Shown here: piece by piece, positions 9,454 to 18,237 of the stretch
Layout of the letters: each line of letters opens with the position of its first letter
Position numbering within the stretch: position 1 is the first letter of the stretch
Origin: Bartonella callosciuri
GTDB lineage: Bacteria > Pseudomonadota > Alphaproteobacteria > Rhizobiales > Rhizobiaceae
Assembly (NCBI RefSeq): GCF_014203215.1
Contig: NZ_JACHIM010000003.1
Location: 28,082-92,081 of the forward strand
Direction: 5' to 3'
DNA: 64,000 bases
Notes under the pieces: model-generated
Seen by the model: the letters and a program-made list of their open reading frames with translations, nothing else
Told to the model about the DNA's origin: nothing
Databases searched by the model: none
Position numbers and translations under genes: made by a program

Positions 9454-10200
9454 TCACGTCTGTATGACAGAAACACAAAAGATCTGTTGCAATGCATTTT
9501 CAAACCATTGGCTCAAAGCCTGATCATAGATTAAACGACCTTTCAAATGTGCCGAAGCAGGTTGTGCACCTTTTTCAGTCAATTTATGTGCCGAACGAAC
9601 CACTAAACGCCGCATCATAGCACGCGTAAACTCAGCATGAAATTGCCATCCCCATGCATTTTTTCCATAACGGAAAGCTTGTGTAGGATATGTGTGTCCT
9701 GTTGCCAAAAGCACTGCTTCTTTAGGTAAATCATAAATGCCTTCATCATGAAAATGATAAACCATTTCTGGCCAATTCATCAATGCCTTTCCTTGTGAGG
9801 TTGCTTCCAGTGGATACCAGCCAACTTCAACAATTCCATCACTTCTTGTATTAACACGCCCCCCCAGATTTCGCGCTAACATTTGTGCTCCAAGACAAAT
9901 ACCCAAAAAAGGCTTATCCTCTTTCAGTGACAAAGAAATCCAATCAATTTCCTCAGCAATATAAGCTTCTTTGTCATTCACACTCATCGGTCCCCCTAAA
10001 ATAACGACACCGGCATAATGCTCCAATGTATCGGGGAGCTTTTGTCCCAAAATAGGGCGATAAATATCAAGAACAAAACCACTTTTTTGCAAAAATTTTT
10101 CCAAACGGCCAGTATATGTAGATCGACGATGAATAACCACCGCAATTCTTGGTTTGCTATTTCTTTGCTTTTTACCAAGACACCTTTGATTTAAAAACAT
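9454..10200 (-). CDS. Class I glutamine amidotransferase-like protein
   Basis: Stand-alone class I glutamine amidotransferase (GATase1 domain, GMP-synthase-like), 248 residues. The nucleophile elbow FLGICLGAQMLAR carries Cys102. The catalytic His/Glu pair appears as WQFHAEFT, and GVVILGGPMSVND forms the oxyanion region. Proteins like this hydrolyse glutamine or gamma-glutamyl compounds, but the substrate of this single-domain form cannot be told from sequence. It lies between the DUF2125 pseudogene and hemY, 96 bases from the latter, and may be transcribed after it. It lacks the ATP-pyrophosphatase domain of GuaA, so it is not GMP synthase itself. Confidence 0.85.
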   Translation of the reverse strand: MFLNQRCLGKKQRNSKPRIAVVIHRRSTYTGRLEKFLQKSGFVLDIYRPILGQKLPDTLEHYAGVVILGGPMSVNDKEAYIAEEIDWISLSLKEDKPFLGICLGAQMLARNLGGRVNTRSDGIVEVGWYPLEATSQGKALMNWPEMVYHFHDEGIYDLPKEAVLLATGHTYPTQAFRYGKNAWGWQFHAEFTRAMMRRLVVRSAHKLTEKGAQPASAHLKGRLIYDQALSQWFENALQQIFCVSVIQT

Positions 10201-10296
10201 CTTTTAACCAATCACTTTTGCAACCAAGTAGAGTTTTATTTTTTAAACACAAAATAATAATTCTAGCGAATAATATTCCAACTATAACCTTCTTTT

Positions 10297-11859
10297 TTAA
10301 AATAAACGAAATCTCTTTCTTGACAAAGATTCTCTCAGTTCTTCTGTTTTAATCCCTGGATCATCAACATTTAAGCGTGTTTGGCTGAATGTATTGACAT
10401 CTTGTTTTTTTGTATCTTGTTTCTTTGTATGCGCATTCTGCAAAAGAGCATCCTCTATAGGAGGTAATTCTTTAAGCATCTTACCTTCAGCGCCAGTAGA
10501 TTTTCCCGCAATATTGTCTTTATCTTGTTTTTTCGGCACAATATTAGCAGCTTCTAATGTCAAGGGAGGCATGCGGGGAGGTGCTTTCCATTCAAAGCAG
10601 CCCAAACGTCCACTTATTGGAGAAACTGCTGACCAACAAGGAAAAATAACACCATCACACATCCATACCGGATCACGTTCGGCACGAAGTGCCAAGGAAA
10701 GCCATTGTCGCACAGCTGCCTGATTATTCCCTTGTACTTCTTCAATATCTGCTAACAATAAATAAACACTTTCCCGTTGATGATACTGAAGTGCTTTTCG
10801 TGCCTGTTCCCTTGCAAGCCCTATCTCACCAGCATCCAAAGCAGCTTTGGCAATAAGGAAAACCGATTCAAATGTGTCTTTATTATAAGAAGAAAGTGTT
10901 TTAGCTTTTTTTAATCGCCCAACGGCTCCTTCTTCTCTTCCAAGATAGAGCGCACTCAAATCAGGATGAGGTTCTTTCTGCCAAGCCGTAATAATCATTT
11001 TATCAGCTTTACGTGATTCATTGAGTTTATAAAGAATATCGGCAGCAATAACCGTTATCGGCATAAAATCAGGCACCAATTTATGTGCTTTCAAAATGGC
11101 TGCACGCGCTTGTGCTGGATGTGTCTCAAACAGATGAAGAGCCTGCCCACTTAACAGCAAAGCCTGAGTATGTTGACGCTCTACAGTTGAACGGGTTGAG
11201 CGCGGTAAAGCTTTTTGCGCACGTTCAAAAACAGCAAGTGCTTTGTCCCATCGCCCGCTCGAGCTCAGCTGATCAAGCACAGCTTGATACGCCCACAAAA
11301 GTGCTGGTGATAAAGCCAGTGCTTCTTCTGCATATTGTTGTGCTGCTTCATAAGCCTTGCTCTTTATAGCTTCGCGAAATAAACCGTAAAGTCCAGCTAA
11401 TTTTGTCGATGTTTCTTTTCTCATTTCTTCATAAAGACGGATGGCAGAAGCAGAATTATTTTGCAAAGACAAAGTTTGTGCTTGTAAGAGTTTTACCAAC
11501 GACTCATCTCTACCTGCAAGATATTTGTCAACACGTACTTTCATTTGTTGCGCCAAAACACCATCGCCCGCAAAAGCTGCAAGAATCCCTTGTGAAAGGG
11601 CTTCATAACCGCGTTTTTTATGGCGTTTATAAAAATAATTGGAGAGGACACTCGGGATAGAAAAAAATACAGATAAAAGCCACCCTAAAAGCGCCAAAAT
11701 TCCGAAAAATAAAATAACAACACTTAAAACTGTGAGCAGCGAAGCAGAAAAACGAAAATGCAAAAATGTTAGGATAAAAATACCATTGTGATTAGCAACC
11801 CACCCGAATGCGAGACCGAGCACACATACAACAAAACTATAAATAAAAACACGTATCAT
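10297..11859 (-). CDS. hemY: HemY-like inner-membrane TPR protein
   Basis: The 520-residue protein has two N-terminal membrane segments (about 1-25 and 40-65, the latter VLSVVILFFGILALLGW). A HemY N-terminal domain and tetratricopeptide-like helices follow to about residue 400 (EEALALSPALLWAYQAVLDQL, AREQARKALQYHQRESVYLLL). The end is a lysine/glutamate-rich tail. In other proteobacteria hemY lies beside hemC/hemD and is linked to late heme synthesis, with no catalytic role shown. Here it follows the mitofilin-like gene by 31 bases, and hemC and hemD are absent from the locus. I infer that its retained function is not porphyrin synthesis in the strict sense. Confidence 0.85.
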   Translation of the reverse strand: MIRVFIYSFVVCVLGLAFGWVANHNGIFILTFLHFRFSASLLTVLSVVILFFGILALLGWLLSVFFSIPSVLSNYFYKRHKKRGYEALSQGILAAFAGDGVLAQQMKVRVDKYLAGRDESLVKLLQAQTLSLQNNSASAIRLYEEMRKETSTKLAGLYGLFREAIKSKAYEAAQQYAEEALALSPALLWAYQAVLDQLSSSGRWDKALAVFERAQKALPRSTRSTVERQHTQALLLSGQALHLFETHPAQARAAILKAHKLVPDFMPITVIAADILYKLNESRKADKMIITAWQKEPHPDLSALYLGREEGAVGRLKKAKTLSSYNKDTFESVFLIAKAALDAGEIGLAREQARKALQYHQRESVYLLLADIEEVQGNNQAAVRQWLSLALRAERDPVWMCDGVIFPCWSAVSPISGRLGCFEWKAPPRMPPLTLEAANIVPKKQDKDNIAGKSTGAEGKMLKELPPIEDALLQNAHTKKQDTKKQDVNTFSQTRLNVDDPGIKTEELRESLSRKRFRLF

Positions 11860-11890
11860 CTATCTGGAGCCTATTTACATCTTTGTTGCC

Positions 11891-13072
11891 TTAAAAAGAC
11901 CCTTGTTGCGCAGACACCAACAACTTCTGAAGAAACTGATGAACAGCAATGTGTGTTTCAAGCTGATGAACAAAATCCACCGAAACATTTTTTGCATTTT
12001 GAGGCAATGTTTGCCATTCGCTCAAAGCCTTTTCATAATCACCTGCTTGGATAGCAACTTCCATCCGCGCCGCAATTGCCCCTAGGGTCATACCTTCAAC
12101 ATTTCCAATCGGCCTTGAAACAATGAGACCCTTTATCCATGCTAAAATCCGTTCAAAAAAACCAACATCTGAAGCAACGCTATTTTGCGTACCAACGATT
12201 GCATCTGCAACACGAGCAAAATGACTTGAAAGTTGCGCTGAACTTGGAAGACCTACAGTCGCTGTCTTTTGCAACAAATCAAGTCCATCAATCGAAGGTG
12301 ATAGTTGCTGTAATAGTTTTAATTCATCGCTATAAGATCCACCACGCTCTACGGCATTTTTTAGAGAACTAATTGCAATAAACAAGGCAGTGTTCATTTC
12401 TTTTTTTGAATGTGTTTTAACAGCAACTTTTTCCTGCAGTGTTTCTAACCGTTGTTTTAATACAGCAAGAGCATTTGCATTGCTTTGTCCAATGGACAAA
12501 GCCGTTGCTGCCTCTTTTGAGACTTCAACGAAAGTTTGCACAGTCTTTTCAAGATCTTTTATTTTTTCCTCTAAGACAGTAAAAGCTTTTCTGCTTTCCT
12601 CTTGCGAGGTTTCATCACTTTGAATTGTTTCAACCTGTTGTGATGAAAAAGAAGAAAACTTTGTTTTCAAAGAATCAATTTCTTGAAGCACACGCCCCAA
12701 TTGCTCTCTTGTTTCTTCACTTTGACTTTTGGCTATTTCAGCAATTTGTAAAGCTTTTTCCCCTCCAACACGATTTTCCACAAAAAAAGAAGGAAGAATA
12801 CTCGCCCATTGAAGCCCCACCAAAAGCCCCAAAGCGATAAGACCACCCAAAATTCCTGAAATAAGCAAGTAAAGCCAAGCCATATGAGACATGCACTGCT
12901 TCTTCGTGCTTTTTCCCTTCTGTTTTTCTATTGCACTCAATTCTGCTGAAGTTTGCATTATTTGTTCTGAATCGTGGTTCACAGCTTCATGTTCAATCAC
13001 CGGCTTTTTACGGTGCGTACCAGCGTAATGTGGTTTAACTTTTGGTTTTGAAGAATCCACCATATTAGTCAC
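11891..13072 (-). CDS. Mitofilin-like inner-membrane protein (COG4223 type)
   Basis: The protein has 393 residues. A charged, low-complexity N-terminus (1-75) is followed by one membrane span (about 68-92, LYLLISGILGGLIALGLLVGL). A long coiled-coil periplasmic part comes next (about 105-215, with repeated SQSEETREQLGRVLQEIDSL-type heptads). The helical C-terminal domain contains the EGMTLGAIAARMEVAIQAGDY motif resembling the mitofilin signature. Alphaproteobacterial Mic60/mitofilin homologues lie next to hemY and are thought to shape the inner membrane and contact the outer membrane. It precedes hemY and is probably co-transcribed with it. The gene is divergent from tsaD across about 360 bases. 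Confidence 0.85.
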   Translation of the reverse strand: MTNMVDSSKPKVKPHYAGTHRKKPVIEHEAVNHDSEQIMQTSAELSAIEKQKGKSTKKQCMSHMAWLYLLISGILGGLIALGLLVGLQWASILPSFFVENRVGGEKALQIAEIAKSQSEETREQLGRVLQEIDSLKTKFSSFSSQQVETIQSDETSQEESRKAFTVLEEKIKDLEKTVQTFVEVSKEAATALSIGQSNANALAVLKQRLETLQEKVAVKTHSKKEMNTALFIAISSLKNAVERGGSYSDELKLLQQLSPSIDGLDLLQKTATVGLPSSAQLSSHFARVADAIVGTQNSVASDVGFFERILAWIKGLIVSRPIGNVEGMTLGAIAARMEVAIQAGDYEKALSEWQTLPQNAKNVSVDFVHQLETHIAVHQFLQKLLVSAQQGSF

Positions 13073-13438
13073 TTTTTGTGCACAATTTTTTTAACGATAA
13101 AATAATAAAATAAAAAAAGCTTTAAAAAATTAAGAATTTCTCAAATAAAATCACTCGTTTTAAACAATTTTTACAAATAATCTCCCTTCACAGAAATTTT
13201 CAACTCTGCATCTTCATGGAGAACATTTAAAATTATATAATTTAATGGACAAGACTTTAGAAGCATATCTGCATTTTACCCTGAAAAACACAGTTTTATT
13301 TTTAATCAACAGAGCAATTATATTAAAATAGCGCGTTAAAACGCATTTTTGTATAGAAAAAACAATTTCAAGAGAAGTTCTTTGCATCTTTGTCTGTCCA
13401 TGATACCCACTCAAGGAAAGAAACTTTAACATAAGGTT
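13073..13438. other. Divergent intergenic region (hemC/hemD site)
   Basis: An AT-rich 366-base spacer lies between the divergent mitofilin-like gene and tsaD and must hold both promoters. In many relatives hemC and hemD lie between these genes. I see no recognisable fragment of either here, only short out-of-frame ORFs. Confidence 0.5.
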
Positions 13439-14542
13439 TTGTCTGAAATGCGCCTATTAGGAATAGAAACAAGTTGCGATGAAACTGCTGCTGCTGTTGT
13501 TGAATACAATAATGAAGGAAACAGCCGAATTCTTTCCAATATTGTTTGGAGCCAAATTGATCATCATGCACCTTACGGCGGTGTTGTTCCTGAAATTGCT
13601 GCCCGTGCCCATGTTGAAATTCTTGATAGTTTAATTCTAAAAGCACTAACAGAAGCAAACACAAAATTAAAAGATATTGATGCCATTGCAGCCACAAGTG
13701 GCCCCGGTTTGATAGGAGGACTTTTGGTAGGCGTTATGAGTGCAAAAGCACTCTCTCTTGCCACGAAGAAACCTTTTATTGCCGTAAATCATCTTGAAGG
13801 CCATGCATTAACAGCCGTGCTAACGCATAATGTCCATTTTCCTTATTTACTGCTGTTGGTCTCAGGTGGCCATACACAAACAATCCTTGTTCACGAGGTA
13901 GGCAACTACCAGCGTTTAGGAACCACCATTGACGATGCCTTGGGAGAAGCTTTTGATAAAACAGCAAAACTCTTAGGTCTTCCTTATCCTGGTGGTCCAG
14001 CACTTGAAAAAGCTGCTTTATTGGGTGATAAAAATCGTATCCCTCTTCCACGACCTTTAAAAGGTGAAAAACGATTAGATTTTTCTTTTTCAGGTTTGAA
14101 AACCGCTGTTCGGAAAGCGGCAACAGCCATGGCTCCTCTTACAGAAAACGATGTTGCTGACATTGCAGCAAGCTTTCAAGCAGCAGTTACTGATACAGTG
14201 CATGATCGCGTTCATTTGGCTTTGCAACACTTTACCCACCAGTATCCCCTCTCGCATTATCAAGGGCGTCGACCTTATGCTCTCGTTGTTGCTGGCGGAG
14301 TAGCTGCTAACCAAGCCATTCGATTGACATTGCAAGAACTTGCGCATCAACATGGTTTTGAATTTATAGCTCCCCCTCTTTCCTTATGTACCGACAATGC
14401 TGCAATGATTGCTTTTGCTGGTGCACAAAAGCTTGCACGAGGAGAAACAAGCCCCCTCGATATTGTCCCTCGCTCACGCTGGCCATTGGATGAAAAATCC
14501 GTTCCCATCATTGGAACGGGACGTCGTGGAACAAAAGCATAA
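13439..14542 (+). CDS. tsaD: tRNA N6-threonylcarbamoyladenosine transferase subunit TsaD
   Basis: Catalytic subunit of the complex that installs t6A37 on ANN-decoding tRNAs (Gcp/Kae1/YgjD family). The 367-residue protein opens with [13 protein letters not shown]. It carries the metal-binding HLEGHALTA motif (about residue 117), [15 protein letters not shown] and [13 protein letters not shown]. The open frame begins at TTG 13439 with a good AAGGAAAG site about 15 bases upstream; ATG 13448 is the alternative and would give the usual MRLLGIETS start. It is divergent from the mitofilin/hemY pair. The downstream gene gpsA that often follows tsaD is not present. Confidence 0.97.
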   Translation: MSEMRLLGIETSCDETAAAVVEYNNEGNSRILSNIVWSQIDHHAPYGGVVPEIAARAHVEILDSLILKALTEANTKLKDIDAIAATSGPGLIGGLLVGVMSAKALSLATKKPFIAVNHLEGHALTAVLTHNVHFPYLLLLVSGGHTQTILVHEVGNYQRLGTTIDDALGEAFDKTAKLLGLPYPGGPALEKAALLGDKNRIPLPRPLKGEKRLDFSFSGLKTAVRKAATAMAPLTENDVADIAASFQAAVTDTVHDRVHLALQHFTHQYPLSHYQGRRPYALVVAGGVAANQAIRLTLQELAHQHGFEFIAPPLSLCTDNAAMIAFAGAQKLARGETSPLDIVPRSRWPLDEKSVPIIGTGRRGTKA

Positions 14543-14938
14543 CAAAAACAGATTGGTGTTTATACTCTCTAAAGCACAATATGAATCACCTTCATTGAAC
14601 ATCTTATCTGTGGCTATTGTTATTGCAGTCTTTGAGCTTCCTAGAAAGAATTTTCCTGATCCATTTTTTTCAACTCAACACAATCATAGACTGATCTTTC
14701 TAGACTAAAGTCAAAAAAAGACACCAAAGACAAAATACTTTCACGCAATCCACGCAATCATTAGAAGGAATCGCATATTATTCTAACACAATTTGATTCT
14801 TGCTAAAAAGAAGGAACAAATCAGTAAAGTGCACTCTTTAGCCCATTTTAAATTAAAAATCATACTTAATGGTGCTATACAGATGCATAGAAAATGCGTA
14901 TCTTGTGAAAGACAGATAATCTATGAAAAGGAGGTTTC
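14543..14938. other. Intergenic region between tsaD and the EVE gene
   Basis: This is 396 bases of AT-rich DNA with scattered stops in every frame. In many relatives gpsA and a YciI-like gene separate tsaD from the EVE-domain gene. I could not recognise remnants of either in this interval, so complete deletion is more likely than recent decay. A strong AAGGAGG site at the right end belongs to the EVE gene. Confidence 0.45.
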
Positions 14939-15373
14939 ATGGCTTATTGGCTTTTTAAATCTGAACCCCATAAATGGTCATGGGACATGCAGAAGCAAAA
15001 AGGCGCTGAAGGTGAACAATGGGATGGTGTACGCAATTATCAAGCACGTAACAACATGCGCGCCATGAAATATGGCGATAAAGGCTTTTTTTATCATTCT
15101 AATAAAGGATTAGAAATCGTGGGCATTGTAGAAATATGTGCTGAAGCACATCCTGATTCTACGACCTCTGATCCACGTTGGGAATGTGTCGATATTCGTG
15201 CACTTTATGATATGCCAACCCCTGTTTCATTAAAACAAATTAAAGCGAACCCAAAACTGAAAGATATGGTGCTCGTCAACGCCAGTCGCTTATCAGTACA
15301 ACCCGTAACAAAAGATGAATGGAACGAAGTCTGTTTTATGGGTAACCTTAAGAGAGAAGTGCTTTCAAGCTAA
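14939..15373 (+). CDS. EVE domain-containing protein
   Basis: A 144-residue single-domain EVE protein, a PUA-related fold of the thymocyte nuclear protein 1 family. Family members bind modified bases, but the role of this stand-alone bacterial form is not established. Seen here: MAYWLFKSEP at the start, WDGVRNYQARNNMRAMK at 28-44 (the family's hallmark), GDKGFFYHSN and GIVGIVEICAEAHPD. The ribosome binding site AAGGAGG sits seven bases before the ATG. It follows tsaD, with the intervening genes of related genomes missing. The C-terminus is complete for the family. Confidence 0.9.
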   Translation: MAYWLFKSEPHKWSWDMQKQKGAEGEQWDGVRNYQARNNMRAMKYGDKGFFYHSNKGLEIVGIVEICAEAHPDSTTSDPRWECVDIRALYDMPTPVSLKQIKANPKLKDMVLVNASRLSVQPVTKDEWNEVCFMGNLKREVLSS

Positions 15374-15384
15374 AACAATGTTCT

Positions 15385-15955
15385 TTATTCGTCGACTAAT
15401 ATACAGCAAGAGCTATTCCATATTACAGCGGGCAAATGCAATATATCCCCTTGTGGTTGCATATAATTTTCTCGTGCTAAATGCATAAAAACAGCACTCC
15501 CCCTTGCTATTTTCCGTTCTGTCATAATCGAATCAAGAGCCCAAAATTGCATAGAGGACACCTTCACGATATATCTTTTTAGCTCTCTACCATAAAGAAA
15601 ACAGATAAAACGATTATAATTGGCATCACAACGCGCATTGCACAAACCATCTTGCATTCAAATACGGCAAAATAAAAATCAAACGTCAGAAAGAATGATT
15701 AAGAATTGCCACAAAATACACTTAAATAGCACATATATGTTAAAGGTGTTGCATCATTTCCTTCGCACTTAAAAGCACAAATACAACCCGCCCTAGAGAA
15801 CAAGAAAATGATATTGACCAATGTACAAAATACCCCACACATCGGTACCCGTTTGCCGTTAAATAATCACAGAAATAACACAAGCCGGTTTTTTTTAAGG
15901 CTTTCTGTTTTAATTTTTCTTTCATGAAATTACTCTTCAACAATCGGTAGATCAC
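15385..15955 (-). pseudogene. Broken YkuD-type L,D-transpeptidase
   Basis: Two separated pieces read as one family. Around 15740-15800 one minus-strand frame gives GRAGCICAFKCEGNDATPL, like the start of the COG3786/YkuD family (GRGGI..K.EGDG.TP). The open frame 15385-15657 gives MQDGLCNARCDANYNRFI and then ARGSAVFMHLARENYMQPQG, the region of the SAIFLHVAR..TEGC active site. The pieces are out of frame, and the catalytic cysteine region reads QPQGDI instead of a TxGC motif. I infer loss of function. An intact gene of a different L,D-transpeptidase subfamily is at 40084-40827. Confidence 0.7.
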
Positions 15956-15963
15956 CGTATTTT

Positions 15964-16668
15964 ATGAATCTTATGAGCAAAAAAATGAACCGCTATACCC
16001 TTTTAATCGTTGAAGAAGACAATGATCTACGTCCCATTTTGGTAGAACAATTGCAAATGCATAAGGAGTTTGAAATATTCCAAGCAAAAACAGCTGAAGC
16101 AGGAATAACCATAATCCAAGAGAAAAATGTTGATCTAGCCATTTGGGGGATTGAACTGTCTGATCTTGATGGCTTACAAGCCGTTAAAAAGTTACGTTCT
16201 CAAGGATTTAGCGCTCCTATTATCATGATCACAAATCATGATACTGACTGCGATACCCTTTTAGATCTTGAAGCACACGCCAATGATTATGTAACAAAAC
16301 CCTTTCCCTTTGCAGTACTTTTAGCGCGAATTCACGCCCAATTACGTCAATATGAACAAAATGATGATGCGATTTTTTATATTGGTCCCTATACTTTTAA
16401 ACCCGGACAAAAACTCCTCATTGATCAACATAACAACAAAATACACCTTACAGAAAAAGAAACAGCGATTCTTAAATACCTCTATTACACCAATGCCAAA
16501 ACTGTGAAGCGTGAAACGCTGCTAGAAGAAATTTGGGGTTACAATGAAAACATTGTTACTCATACCTTAGAGACCCATATTTATCGTTTGCGACAAAAAA
16601 TCGAAAAAGATCCTTCCAATGCACAGATTCTCATTACCGATCAAAAAGGCTATCGCTTAAACCTTTAA
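15964..16668 (+). CDS. OmpR-family response regulator with altered receiver
   Basis: A 234-residue two-component regulator. The receiver domain (about 10-127) keeps the acidic pocket (VEEDND), the switch Thr (MITNHD) and the Lys (YVTKPF). The C-terminal winged-helix domain (about 140-234) carries LTEKETAILKYLYY and THTLETHIYRLRQKIEKDP, so it is fully OmpR-like. The beta3 segment reads LAIWGIELSDLDG, placing Gly62 where the phospho-accepting aspartate normally sits. From memory, rhizobial relatives have LLDVGLPDMDG there, so the aspartate appears to have been lost. It may act independently of phosphorylation. No histidine kinase gene is adjacent. The start could be ATG 15964, 15973 or 15985. 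Confidence 0.88.
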   Translation: MNLMSKKMNRYTLLIVEEDNDLRPILVEQLQMHKEFEIFQAKTAEAGITIIQEKNVDLAIWGIELSDLDGLQAVKKLRSQGFSAPIIMITNHDTDCDTLLDLEAHANDYVTKPFPFAVLLARIHAQLRQYEQNDDAIFYIGPYTFKPGQKLLIDQHNNKIHLTEKETAILKYLYYTNAKTVKRETLLEEIWGYNENIVTHTLETHIYRLRQKIEKDPSNAQILITDQKGYRLNL

Positions 16669-17224
16669 AGTTTTTCCAACATTAACATCTTTACAAACGA
16701 TTTTGATATCTTCAATTTTTCTGAAACATAATGAGGCCGAAAAAAGATAAAGTACATTTTTATAAAGATAATTCATCATTTTCTCACTTAAATAAAAGCC
16801 TAGAATAGAACAAGTTCTCTCATTCTAAACCCCTCTTATGATGAATTAATCAAAATCGTTTCTTGCACATTATAAATGGGATCTGCATTTGGATAAAATC
16901 ATTTGAACCCAGACTCAATATACCTCTCATGAACCATCTCAATGCAAAAGTTATCGCAAGATTGGAAGCTGACAAATAAAATTATGGTGTCGGCTTGTTT
17001 CAAAATCCCATCTCATAATGCTCTCTATCCACAATGGTTAACGCAAAATTCATTGGATATCATCATTTTACTTCTGCAAAATACACCGGCGTTATCATTT
17101 TATTTGTCAGCTTCCAATCTTGCGATAACTTTTGCATTGAGATGGTTCATAATAAGCTAGCTTTAAAATGAAAGAATTTATGATATTCGGAACTCTCGTT
17201 CAACATGCAGCATGATAAATTATT
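16669..17224. other. Intergenic region with inverted repeat
   Basis: These 556 bases lie between the response regulator and the methyltransferase. No convincing gene is present; the only longer plus-strand ORF (16942-17160) is created by the inverted repeat described separately. Positions about 16830-16930 resemble the stretch 36849-36950, suggesting an old dispersed repeat. Confidence 0.5.
16929..17150. repeat. 54-bp perfect inverted repeat, 114-bp spacer
   Basis: The left arm 16929-16982 begins ATGAACCATCTCAATGC. The right arm 17097-17150 is its exact reverse complement over 54 bases. Similarity continues weakly for about another 12 bases into the spacer (TATGGTGTCGGC against GATAACGCCGGT). 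Both arms, each read inwards, open with ATG and encode MNHLNAKVIARLEADK before a stop. The arms are too long for an ordinary terminator. I infer an inverted duplication or a non-autonomous mobile element remnant. Confidence 0.9.
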
Positions 17225-18007
17225 TTATAAATCAATATTTTGTACAAGGTGAGAAGATCTCTTATAGGCTTGAGGCGATAATGCAGGAATAAAAACACGC
17301 CGTGACTGACGGCGCTGTACAAGCAAACCTTGATAAACACGTTTCTGCGCTTGACACATTAAAAGTCCACCAAAATAAGGCAAAAGATGACGTGCAAACG
17401 GCTCATAAAAAAATGAGAATAACTGCGAAATATAACCTGAAGAAGGCGTATAATATATAATTTCTTGTATTGGCCCAGAAATAAAATTTGTTTTTTCAAA
17501 TAAACGAACGATCTGTTGTCGACTATAAGGCTCGCCGTAACCAAAAGGTGTGCAAGCATTGCGCGCCCAAAAACCAGAGCGATTAGGAACAATAACAATC
17601 AAACTGCCATTGGGCGCTAAAACACGCCATATTTCATTAAGCGTTTCGCATGAATTTTCTGTATATTCCAGTGCATGTACCAATAAAATACAATCAATCG
17701 AAGCATCGGGAAGTGGCAAATCTTCTTCAAAAACGAGCACTGCAGCAACCTTATCAGCACAAGGCCAAGGGGAAGCACCTTGAGAAGCGGGCATAAAAGC
17801 AAAACATTGTTGTGCACGTGCACGCAACATAGAAAGGTAAGGAAGCGCATACCCAAACCCCATCACCCGTTTATCAGTAAGATCCGGCCACCATAAATTT
17901 AATTGGTCACACAACGTCCCCTGCACGCGCAGCCCAAGTGTAGAAGCGTAAAAATCTCTCAGTGTGACTATATCCAACTCAACATACCGTGTAGAAAAAA
18001 ACTTCAA
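17225..18007 (-). CDS. Class I SAM-dependent methyltransferase
   Basis: A 260-residue cytoplasmic methyltransferase of the methyltransf_11 type. The SAM-fold order is visible: an early glycine region (DKRVMGFGYALPYLSML, about 46-62), the acidic motif near LVFEEDLPLPDASIDCILLVHALEY, and ..EIWRVLAPNGSLIVIVPNRSGFWAR, the usual post-II/III signature. The substrate is unknown. In related alphaproteobacteria this gene is often divergent from gloB, which is not seen here. The gene is complete and in a single frame. Confidence 0.8.
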   Translation of the reverse strand: MKFFSTRYVELDIVTLRDFYASTLGLRVQGTLCDQLNLWWPDLTDKRVMGFGYALPYLSMLRARAQQCFAFMPASQGASPWPCADKVAAVLVFEEDLPLPDASIDCILLVHALEYTENSCETLNEIWRVLAPNGSLIVIVPNRSGFWARNACTPFGYGEPYSRQQIVRLFEKTNFISGPIQEIIYYTPSSGYISQLFSFFYEPFARHLLPYFGGLLMCQAQKRVYQGLLVQRRQSRRVFIPALSPQAYKRSSHLVQNIDL

Positions 18008-18237
18008 ACATCATAGGCTTTCATATACCCAACTTATATGGACTTCTGCCTTTTTTCCGCAATGGCAAAAACTTTAATATTTCATATTTTAAACTTAAAT
18101 AACAAAAAGCGTACAGAACATTTTTTATAATCACTTTAAACAAACACTTAATAACGCTTTTTATTCTTGAACCCTGTGTATTATAAAGGCATCCCAATGT
18201 GCTTTTTTTGACATTGGTTAAAAGAAAGATGGAATAA

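Noticed and set aside
16942-17160. A 72-codon plus-strand frame
   Set aside because: It is built from the inverted repeat arms and spacer, with no ribosome binding site or family resemblance.
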